A stretch of DNA of 43,533 bases, from positions 1 to 43,533 of the forward strand of contig CAINVT010000051.1 of assembly GCA_903854215.1 (NCBI GenBank), in the 5' to 3' direction. Source of the stretch: an uncultured bacterium. Its GTDB lineage: Bacteria; Patescibacteriota; Minisyncoccia; Phycocordibacterales; UBA2100. Below the pieces are notes generated by a model. The model did not search any database. It was not told where the DNA came from and saw nothing but the letters and a program-made list of their open reading frames with translations. Of this stretch, positions 37,732 to 43,533 are shown in pieces (position 1 is the stretch's first letter; every line of letters begins with the position of its first letter). Position numbers and translations under genes: made by a program.

Positions 37732-38361
37732 CTATGGTGTAATATTTTCTTCGTCTTTCGGAATCATTACGTCTCCAAAGATACAGCTTTTCGATACCGC
37801 GTGGCGCACCTTTTCCAGTTCCTCTGCTGGTTCCTTCTGATGAATCCATTCGACATATCTTCGCGGCAAATCGACTGGTGGATTTCCGATTAATGATCGT
37901 TCTTTTGTAGTCCCATCAATGCGTCTATAGGCGCTTCCCCAACGCCAATCTTCCGGTTTTTCAACGAGATGTGCTCGTACCGGATTACGTTCAATATATT
38001 TTAGTACGGTGAGTAGGTGGGCATCCTCTTCAATCAAAAAAGATTTATAACGCCCTTGATACAGGTGACCATCTCCGATGGTTTGCTTGCGTGTGTGATG
38101 TCGCAACGCATGAGACGTGCCGAGCCAGTGCATTGATTGCGAAAGATCACCGTCACGCCGTGGATAGAGTAGTAGATGCCAATGGTTAGGCATAACAACA
38201 TACGCAAGAATGCGCATATCGTATTCTTCCTTGAGTTCTAGGAGCAAATACTCAAAGTCCCTGTAATCATCAGGCGATTTGAAAATCGGAACACGCCCGT
38301 TCGCACGATTGATTACGTGATAGACCAAGCCGCCAATATCGACGCGTTGACCCCGCCCCAT
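37732..38361 (-). CDS. REP-associated tyrosine transposase (RAYT, IS200-like Y1)
   Basis: Single-strand DNA transposase that acts on REP palindromes. The 209-residue product has the Y1/HUH fold: GLVYHVINRANGRVPIF at the start, the HUH motif MPNHWHLLLYP, GHLYQGRYKSFLIEEDAHLLTVLKYIERNPVRAHLVEKPEDWRWGSA with the candidate catalytic Tyr in KYIERNP. REP palindromes with core GTGCC-GGCAC flank it in inverted orientation. The start at 38361 fits the family and has TGCAATAAT 7 bases upstream; the longer open frame to 38505 runs across the right REP. The gene seems intact and may still be active. Confidence 0.92.
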   Translation of the reverse strand: MGRGQRVDIGGLVYHVINRANGRVPIFKSPDDYRDFEYLLLELKEEYDMRILAYVVMPNHWHLLLYPRRDGDLSQSMHWLGTSHALRHHTRKQTIGDGHLYQGRYKSFLIEEDAHLLTVLKYIERNPVRAHLVEKPEDWRWGSAYRRIDGTTKERSLIGNPPVDLPRRYVEWIHQKEPAEELEKVRHAVSKSCIFGDVMIPKDEENITP

Positions 38362-38368
38362 GGAGATG

Positions 38369-38377
38369 ATTATTGCA
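38369..38377 (-). promoter_or_regulatory. Extended -10 of the RAYT gene
   Basis: TGCAATAAT with 7 bases to the ATG at 38361. Confidence 0.5.
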
Positions 38378-38433
38378 TAACTCTTATACATGCAACAACA
38401 TGTGTCTATCACTACGACACATATTTTCCGAAG

Positions 38434-38453
38434 TTGACGTGCCTGGCACCGCC
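38434..38453. repeat. REP-type palindrome, right of the RAYT gene
   Basis: TTGACGTGCCTGGCACCGCC, core GTGCCTGGCAC (38439-38449). Its first 16 bases match the reverse complement of the left REP exactly (TTGACGTGCCTGGCAC). Confidence 0.8.
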
Positions 38454-38461
38454 TGCTTACA

Positions 38462-39088
38462 TCAAACATTGAGCGCACCGGTCGTAGCATCAAGAAACGA
38501 ATCATACGAGAGCATCTTCGTCTTCCATGACTCGACGAAGGCCAAAAGCTCCGTTCGCGCGATTATATCCTGCATTTTTTCTATCTTTTCTGCGAGCTTC
38601 GGGGCGATCATCTCAATATCCTTCTTTTCGAGCATGCCATTGAAGAATTTGTAGTGTGTCACCTCGAGGTAATCAGCAACCTTCGAGATATGGGCTTCAT
38701 CAGAAGCCGATTCGAGAATCTCCTTGGTAAGCGCGAGTACCTCATCCTTGTTGCTGAAATAGCCGGATAAGAATTTCTGATTCTCTTCTTCAAACTGCTT
38801 CGCATAGGTGCGAGCCTGGGGATTGGCCTTCGCGTAATACATGCTGATATCTCCGCCGAACAATTCACCGACGTCGTGCAACAGACTGAATTTCACGACC
38901 TTATAGGTATCGATCTTCGCACCTTTGCTATTCACGAGCTCGCATAACTGCCACGCGAGCATGGTCACGAGATAATGATGTTCAGCGAGATTGCCAAGCC
39001 GCGCATTGCCGCCGGCAATCGCGTAACCGTACTGCGGCTGGACGCGCGTCATCTGGAGGAGATTGATAAGTTCAACGACTGTTTCCAT
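38462..39088 (-). CDS. HD-domain phosphohydrolase, YfbR/HDDC2-like
   Basis: Probably a 5'-nucleotidase acting on deoxynucleoside monophosphates. The 208-residue product has the metal-binding HD pattern: first His in NLAEHHYLVTMLAWQLCE, then LLHDVGELFGGDIS, and a later Asp in VADYLEVTHYKF. The N terminus METVVELINLLQMTRVQPQYGY fits the family, which sets the start at 39088. TACCAT lies 7 bases upstream. The gene ends next to the right REP of the transposase, and its last codons are only 9 bases from it. Confidence 0.85.
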   Translation of the reverse strand: METVVELINLLQMTRVQPQYGYAIAGGNARLGNLAEHHYLVTMLAWQLCELVNSKGAKIDTYKVVKFSLLHDVGELFGGDISMYYAKANPQARTYAKQFEEENQKFLSGYFSNKDEVLALTKEILESASDEAHISKVADYLEVTHYKFFNGMLEKKDIEMIAPKLAEKIEKMQDIIARTELLAFVESWKTKMLSYDSFLDATTGALNV

Positions 39089-39177
39089 ACGTTCAATGGT
39101 AGCGGATAAAAGCGCTTGGTGCCAGTTTTTTCTGACATCTGTCTGTCCCTTTCGTTTTTTTGGAGTACTCTTCCGAG

Positions 39178-39720
39178 ATGGCGCAAGCATTCGTCTACCA
39201 CCGCGTCGTAGAAAATATGCGTGGGACTATCCTCTATCCGCTCAACCAACTCAAGACAATATTCCCCGACGTCTACGCTGAGCACGTTAAAAAATACGAA
39301 GGCCGCGAACATGTGCTTGAAACAAGAATCCCCGCTCCACTTGATTGCCTATGGAATGATGCATTGCACTTCACTGCGGTACACCCGATGGTTTTATTTC
39401 GAAATCTTGAGTCAGCTGGGTTTGATGCGAAAGAACTCGCTTGGAAACGCTGGTTCAAAATTCCGATTACATTTTTTGATCCAGCACATACGATCGTTTG
39501 CTTGTATCGTAGAGATATTCGAATCGTCCCCGACGCGAGAGATTTCCAACCATATATATCAGGGAAAATCGGGGAATATGCAACCGTTCCGCCGGATACG
39601 ATCGAATATTACAAAGAGCAGTTCAAGCTTGGTAAGCGTCCACTCTTTTTTCACCACGTGCCGCACATACTGTTCAAAGGGACTATCGAAACGAGGGGAC
39701 TCGAAACTGTTGAACTCTGA
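39178..39720 (+). CDS. Conserved-looking hypothetical protein
   Basis: The 180-residue product starts MAQAFVYHRVVENMRGTILYPLNQLKTIFPDVYAEHVKKYEGREHVLETRIPAPLDCLWNDALHFTAVHP and has a regular mixed fold with FFDPAHTIVCLYRRDIRIVPDARDF and a GTIETRGLE end. I cannot name the family; it looks like a DarT- or phage-type accessory only by general impression, so no function is given. It diverges from the HD gene with a gap of 89 bases. The start at 39160 is an alternative. It converges with the acetyltransferase at 39722, with one base between the stops. Confidence 0.72.
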   Translation: MAQAFVYHRVVENMRGTILYPLNQLKTIFPDVYAEHVKKYEGREHVLETRIPAPLDCLWNDALHFTAVHPMVLFRNLESAGFDAKELAWKRWFKIPITFFDPAHTIVCLYRRDIRIVPDARDFQPYISGKIGEYATVPPDTIEYYKEQFKLGKRPLFFHHVPHILFKGTIETRGLETVEL

Positions 39721-39721
39721 C

Positions 39722-40165
39722 CTATCGACTCAACACGAGCAGTAATCGTGGCTCACCTTCTCCCCAATAGTTTTCGTGTCGAGACTCGACTACGAAGCCG
39801 AAACTCTCGTAGAGTTTGAGTGCCGCGACATTGTCAGGATGTGTGACCAACTCAATCCGCTTCGCATCGTTCATGTCATCGAGAAGTTTCTGTAAAACGA
39901 TTCGCCCGATCCCCTTTCCTTGGAATTTCGGCACAACCATGAGACCGCTGATATAAAAAGTATCCGCTCCCCGCGGTTCATAACTCGCGTTTCCAATGAC
40001 TTCCCCATCCATTTCGCTCAAAAGAACCGTCCCGTTTTTCAAATCTTCGATCCAGTCATTGGCATCCAATTCTGCGGAATACGTAGAATTCCCTGAAACG
40101 GTCTGTTCGAGAGAAATCAAGAGGGGGATGTCGTCTTGGGTTGCAATTTTATATTCAAGTTTCAT
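39722..40165 (-). CDS. GNAT-family acetyltransferase, second
   Basis: The 147-residue product has the GNAT fold: ISGLMVVPKFQGKGIGRIVLQKLLDDM with the acetyl-CoA loop QGKGIG, then RIELVTHPDNVAALKLYESFGFVVE, as in RimI-like enzymes. The start at 40165 lies 2 bases after the aldolase stop, so it is the second gene of an fba-acetyltransferase pair and is likely translated by coupling. Substrate unknown. Confidence 0.88.
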   Translation of the reverse strand: MKLEYKIATQDDIPLLISLEQTVSGNSTYSAELDANDWIEDLKNGTVLLSEMDGEVIGNASYEPRGADTFYISGLMVVPKFQGKGIGRIVLQKLLDDMNDAKRIELVTHPDNVAALKLYESFGFVVESRHENYWGEGEPRLLLVLSR

Positions 40166-40167
40166 TT

Positions 40168-41022
40168 CTACATTCCTGCAAACAGCCGTATATATTTCTC
40201 TGTCATCTTTTCAACTTCCGTCACACCTTCCGCGAGGAATTTGTAGGGTGCAATTTCTTTGGCATCGGCCGCGAGTGAGGCTTCGATACCTTTGCGATAG
40301 GCGATACGGATATCGGTGTTGATGTGGACGATCGAGCAGCCTAATTTCCCTACTGTTGCCAAATCCGCATCAGATGATCCCGAACCACCATGCAATACGA
40401 GGGGGATGCCGACGGCGCTGCGGATCGCTTCGATGCGCACGAGGTCGATCTTGGGCTCGCCGCCACCAATGAGACGTCCGTGCATCGTGCCGACTGCGGG
40501 GGCGAGCATATCGACGCCGGACTCGCGGACGAACAGCGCCGCTTCTTCAACGGTCGTGAGATCTTTGTCCATATCTTCCGGCGGAACTTCAAGCAATTTG
40601 CTGGATGTGCCGATGCGTCCGATCTCACCTTCGACGAGCGTTCCTTTTCCGCTTGCGCGCGCGTATTCGACGACATTGCGTGCTGTCGCGATGTTTTCTT
40701 CCATCGGGAGATGGCTGCCGTCGAAGATGACCGAGTCGAATCCGGCATCGATGACTTCTTTGCAACCGTCGAGCGAATAGGTGTGGTCGGCATTGAGATA
40801 TACCTGGACCCCCGCTTCGCGCGCCGCGCGCACGAGTGCCGCTATATTGCGCATACCGAAGAATTTTCGTTCACCTTCTGAAACTCCGACGAGCACCGGC
40901 ATGCCGGCCGCCGCCGCGGCGGCCAGGACCGCATTGAACTGGTTCGAATCCGAAACGTTAAAATGCCCGAGTGCGATCTTACCCTCCCACGCGGCTTCCA
41001 CCGCTTCTTTAAGTGTTTGCAT
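40168..41022 (-). CDS. fba: Class II fructose-bisphosphate aldolase
   Basis: Zinc enzyme of glycolysis that splits fructose 1,6-bisphosphate into glyceraldehyde 3-phosphate and dihydroxyacetone phosphate. The 284-residue product has VYLNADHTYSLDGC (Asp79, His80), LVEGEIGRIG, AVGTMHGRL (His181) and VLHGGSGSSD (His211), the zinc and catalytic pattern of class II enzymes (KbaY/GatY/FbaA group; substrate could also be a related sugar bisphosphate). The TGCTATAAT promoter lies 7 bases upstream of the ATG. A decayed copy of its 5' end lies at 42295-42350. The PfkB kinase gene nearby is probably its ancient divergent neighbour. Confidence 0.94.
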   Translation of the reverse strand: MQTLKEAVEAAWEGKIALGHFNVSDSNQFNAVLAAAAAAGMPVLVGVSEGERKFFGMRNIAALVRAAREAGVQVYLNADHTYSLDGCKEVIDAGFDSVIFDGSHLPMEENIATARNVVEYARASGKGTLVEGEIGRIGTSSKLLEVPPEDMDKDLTTVEEAALFVRESGVDMLAPAVGTMHGRLIGGGEPKIDLVRIEAIRSAVGIPLVLHGGSGSSDADLATVGKLGCSIVHINTDIRIAYRKGIEASLAADAKEIAPYKFLAEGVTEVEKMTEKYIRLFAGM

Positions 41023-41029
41023 GGCTGAA

Positions 41030-41038
41030 ATTATAGCA
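41030..41038 (-). promoter_or_regulatory. Extended -10 of fba
   Basis: TGCTATAAT, 7 bases before the ATG at 41022; leaderless. Confidence 0.7.
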
Positions 41039-41078
41039 TGATGCTAATAATGAAGCGTTTCAGACGCAGTCGAGCAGG

Positions 41079-42257
41079 CTAGTTAACGACCTGCCCTGAT
41101 TCATATTTATGACTCTTATCATACGCTTCGTATAAGTCTCCCTTGCTGTAGTTATTCTCAACCACTCCAAATGTGACCGGGTCGGCACCCTGAATAATTT
41201 GTCCATTATAATAAACTGCATTTTTATCGGCTGCATATTCTTCACCTGGAGAGGCACTTTCGTCTCCACCTGAAATCTCATCTTGCCAATAGTTCCGCGT
41301 AAAGATCCTGAACGTGGCAGGGTCGGCAACAATTGAGCTTACGGTGACAGTAGGAGCATTTATTGATTCAAAAAAGACTTTGCGCGAATCAGTGAAATAC
41401 AGCTCATTCAAAGCGGAAAAAGTCTTGAGATCCGCGTTTGGAACCATGATAAGCGAGGCAGGATCCCCATCAGTCACCCACACATGATTCTTATCGCGCG
41501 CGACGCCCGTATCGCCATCAAATGTGAACGTAGCAGGATCGGCACCTTTCAAAAGAGATCCCGAATCAAATACATGGACAGCATCTTTCGCAAATACATA
41601 CCCAAACTCAGCTGCATACGGGGAATCCATAGTAGATGCAATTATTGAAAACGTCTGCGGATCCGCTCCAACAACAATGTTTTGTTCGAAGAAAATATGG
41701 CGTGCATCCTCCGCGTATGGATAGATGTCGCCGTTTGCAGTGAAGGTCGAGAGGTCTACATTCGGAATATCTCCAGAGATTCTCGGGTACCCATAGCCCC
41801 CGTAGTATGCTGCGTATTGATCTTTGCCATAACAATGCCAAAGGGAGGTGCCTTCCGAAGACGTCCCGACCGGAACGAATGTATCTGGATCGGCACCGAT
41901 AGCATCACCGCTCCCGACGTAAACATCGTTTTTGTCTTTAGTAAAACAAGCGTTCGTTGTAAAGCTTTGATATGTCGCAGCATCAATCCCCGACGGAACA
42001 TAGTCGTAGGGGCCGACGACAATAGGTACCCAGTGTCCTGCGTCATTCTGTGCTCCAGTGACAGGTGACTGACCCAGGTGAACAGTGCCGGCCGTTGTCG
42101 AGCTCAATAGCATCAACTGATCACGTTGCTGATCGGACGGAAATTGTCCAGTCGGCTGGCTCAATCGACTCAAAAACCACCAAGCGGACATGGCAGTGAG
42201 CAGGATCATTAGAATGCCCAAGAGAACAATACTTTCGAGTCCCCTTTGATCTTTCAT
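41079..42257 (-). CDS. Membrane-anchored DKNYY-repeat protein
   Basis: The 392-residue product has one N-terminal membrane helix (IVLLGILMILLTAMSAWWFLS) and an outer part with repeated DKNYY-family units, each giving a D/AKD/DKN.V followed by a Tyr/hydrophobic strand and a GADPxTF turn: KDKNDVYVGSGDAIGADPDTF, DARHIFFEQNIVVGADPQTF, AKDAVHVFDSGSLLKGADPATF, and AADKNAVYYNGQIIQGADPVTF. The family is known from surface or exported proteins and its function is unclear. The ATG at 42257 overlaps the stop of a 23-codon leader frame by ATGA. That leader and its promoter derive from the 5' end of an aldolase gene. Confidence 0.82.
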   Translation of the reverse strand: MKDQRGLESIVLLGILMILLTAMSAWWFLSRLSQPTGQFPSDQQRDQLMLLSSTTAGTVHLGQSPVTGAQNDAGHWVPIVVGPYDYVPSGIDAATYQSFTTNACFTKDKNDVYVGSGDAIGADPDTFVPVGTSSEGTSLWHCYGKDQYAAYYGGYGYPRISGDIPNVDLSTFTANGDIYPYAEDARHIFFEQNIVVGADPQTFSIIASTMDSPYAAEFGYVFAKDAVHVFDSGSLLKGADPATFTFDGDTGVARDKNHVWVTDGDPASLIMVPNADLKTFSALNELYFTDSRKVFFESINAPTVTVSSIVADPATFRIFTRNYWQDEISGGDESASPGEEYAADKNAVYYNGQIIQGADPVTFGVVENNYSKGDLYEAYDKSHKYESGQVVN

Positions 42258-42325
42258 ATGTTCTTTAAAGTGCTTGCTGTGTGAATATCAGCAGGCAGCC
42301 TCCACCGCTTCTTTGGTGTTTGCAT
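42254..42325 (-). pseudogene. Fossil 5' end of fba acting as leader frame
   Basis: Starting with ATG CAA ACA, this 23-codon frame matches the first 10 or so codons of fba with a one-base deletion after codon 3, then continues into unrelated sequence and stops with TGA overlapping the ATG of the DKNYY gene (ATGA). At base level 42295-42350 aligns with about 40993-41043 of fba, start codon and -10 included. It reads as a duplicated promoter and start region that now serves as a coupled leader frame. Confidence 0.75.
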
Positions 42326-42332
42326 GCAAAAG

Positions 42333-42341
42333 ATTATAGCA
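42333..42341 (-). promoter_or_regulatory. Duplicated fba promoter for the DKNYY gene
   Basis: TGCTATAAT with 7 bases to the fossil ATG at 42325, identical in element and spacing to the fba promoter at 41030. Confidence 0.65.
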
Positions 42342-42370
42342 TCCGGATGCCTCCTTTACACACAACATTG

Positions 42371-42379
42371 TGATAGTAT
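42371..42379 (+). promoter_or_regulatory. Extended -10 of the PfkB-family gene
   Basis: TGATAGTAT with 6 bases to the ATG at 42386; leaderless. Confidence 0.6.
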
Positions 42380-42385
42380 TGGAAA

Positions 42386-43372
42386 ATGACATACGATTTT
42401 GTCGCTATCGGCGATATTACTACTGATGCCTTTATCAAGCTCAAGGATGCGGAAGAATTGATGGATCATGGCGTGCGCGAACTCTGCGTGCGCTTCGGAG
42501 ACAAAGTTCCGTACGAAGATGTGACCGAGATTCGTGCTGTCGGCAATGCTGCCAATGCCGCGGTCGCCGCACATCGTGTGGGACTCAACTCGGCACTGGT
42601 CGCCTGGGTCGGCGATGACGAACACGGCAAGGAGACACTCGAGACGTTGCGTGCGCAAGGCGTTGCCGACGAATTCATGACGACTGACGCAGGTAAGCAC
42701 ACCAACTACCACTATGTCTTGATGTACGGACCAGAGCGCACGATCCTCATCAAGCACGAGCATTTCGACTGTCATTTGCCAAACTTCGCCGAAGCGCCGA
42801 AGTATCTCTACTTCTCTTCGATCGCAGAAAATTCAGAACCGTTTCATCACGAAGTCGCCGCATATTGTGCGACGCATCCGGAAACCAAACTCGTCTTTCA
42901 GCCGGGAACATTCCAGATCAAGCTCGGCGCCGAGGAGCTTAAGGATATATATGCCGTGACTCACATTTTCTTCTGCAACAAAGAAGAAGCGCAGACCATC
43001 CTCAAAACGACCGAGACTGATGTGAAAAAACTGATGGAAAGCCTCCGCGCACTCGGACCGAAGATCGTCGTCGTCACCGATGGCCCAAAAGGTTCTAACA
43101 TCCTCGACGACACTGGTGCATGGCACATCCCTATGTATCCCGATCCGGCACCGCCGGTTTCTCGCACAGGAGCAGGGGACGCGACCGCCTCGACGACCGT
43201 CTCATACATCATCAAAGGTATGCCCGCAAAAGACGCACTGCTGCGCGGCATCATCAACGCCGCGTCCGTCGTCCAAAAAGTCGGTGCACAGACCGGATTG
43301 CTTACCGATACGGAAATCGAAGCATGGTATGCGAAGCGCCCGGCAGATTTCGATGCGACTCCGCTCGTGTAA
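42386..43372 (+). CDS. PfkB/ribokinase-family sugar or nucleoside kinase
   Basis: Phosphorylates a sugar or nucleoside with ATP. The 328-residue product starts YDFVAIGDITTDAFI, has the N-terminal family region with GNAANAAVAAHRVGLNSALVAWVGDDEHG, and the C-terminal signature RTGAGDATASTTVSYIIKGM, with catalytic Asp265 and the anion-hole GAGD. KIVVVTDGPKGSNI precedes it. The family includes ribokinase, adenosine kinase and 1-phosphofructokinase; the exact substrate is not evident, but proximity to a class II aldolase supports a sugar-phosphate role. It is leaderless and divergent from the fossil aldolase start. Confidence 0.9.
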   Translation: MTYDFVAIGDITTDAFIKLKDAEELMDHGVRELCVRFGDKVPYEDVTEIRAVGNAANAAVAAHRVGLNSALVAWVGDDEHGKETLETLRAQGVADEFMTTDAGKHTNYHYVLMYGPERTILIKHEHFDCHLPNFAEAPKYLYFSSIAENSEPFHHEVAAYCATHPETKLVFQPGTFQIKLGAEELKDIYAVTHIFFCNKEEAQTILKTTETDVKKLMESLRALGPKIVVVTDGPKGSNILDDTGAWHIPMYPDPAPPVSRTGAGDATASTTVSYIIKGMPAKDALLRGIINAASVVQKVGAQTGLLTDTEIEAWYAKRPADFDATPLV

Positions 43373-43533
43373 AAAAGAAGCGCGAGAGAAATAGCGCAAC
43401 GTTCGTCCTTTGGAATATCCAAGGGGAATTTCTACATCCAAATTTTAATACCATCCCTAAATAACCACTGAACATTGTTTCAATATCCATTCATACCCCA
43501 ATAGCAGCTTCATTCCTTCGACATCGTCAGCCC
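43373..43533. other. No gene seen at the right edge
   Basis: The last 161 bases are AT-rich. An imperfect CCTTTGGA/TCCAAGGG hairpin after the kinase gene may end its transcript, but there is no T-run. No convincing coding frame was found. Confidence 0.5.

Overview
The window looks like chromosome from a Candidate Phyla Radiation (Patescibacteria) bacterium, most likely a Paceibacteria/Parcubacteria lineage of moderate GC. This is inferred from compact gene versions (threonyl-tRNA synthetase without TGS domain, PheS without its N-terminal arm, a 614-residue PheT), many ORFans, Tyr/Asn/Gly-rich surface proteins beside a sortase, standard stop codons and the near absence of long operons. No database search was possible; every identification rests on motifs read by eye.

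Layout. 1-7.3 kb: the tail of an unknown gene, rnhB, two ORFans, dnaE, thrS and a small coiled-coil protein. 7.3-17.1 kb: an accessory surface-biology region with two exported repeat proteins sharing a C-terminal IPYTG/membrane module, several small exported or membrane ORFans, a sortase and a divergently transcribed Ig-like/CARDB-like membrane protein. 17.2-19.9 kb: an AT-rich module of overlapping genes for a DNA cytosine-5 methyltransferase and a GHKL ATPase, a candidate modification or defence unit. 20-31.2 kb: gyrB, pheS-ORFan-pheT, a family 2 glycosyltransferase with a membrane-tethered thioredoxin-like protein, then a minus-strand block rpsB-tsf-ORFan-tRNA-Thr-pyrophosphatase-like-acetyltransferase. 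31.3-32.5 kb: a HicBA toxin-antitoxin pair followed by an AT-rich HEXXH metallopeptidase-like gene. 32.5-43.5 kb: prfA, rpmE, a murein transglycosylase-like protein, rplY, a Zn-ribbon protein, a YjjX-like NTPase, a REP-associated (RAYT) transposase between REP palindromes, an HD phosphohydrolase, acetyltransferase plus class II aldolase, a DKNYY-repeat membrane protein, and a PfkB-family kinase.

Two gene-expression styles are visible. About twenty mostly housekeeping genes have a -10 element (often TGnTATACT or TGnTATAAT) only 6-9 bases before the start codon, so their mRNAs should be leaderless. Several small exported or membrane ORFans instead have near-consensus TTGACA/TATAAT promoters with longer leaders, or clear GGAGG-type ribosome-binding sites.

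The most unusual observations are a decayed second copy of the 5' end of the aldolase gene that now supplies promoter, leaderless start codon and a 23-codon leader peptide with an ATGA overlap to the DKNYY gene; short tandem repeats inserted in frame in thrS and pheT and in the leader of tsf; and a tRNA-Thr whose 3' end lies one base before the ATG of a phosphoesterase gene.
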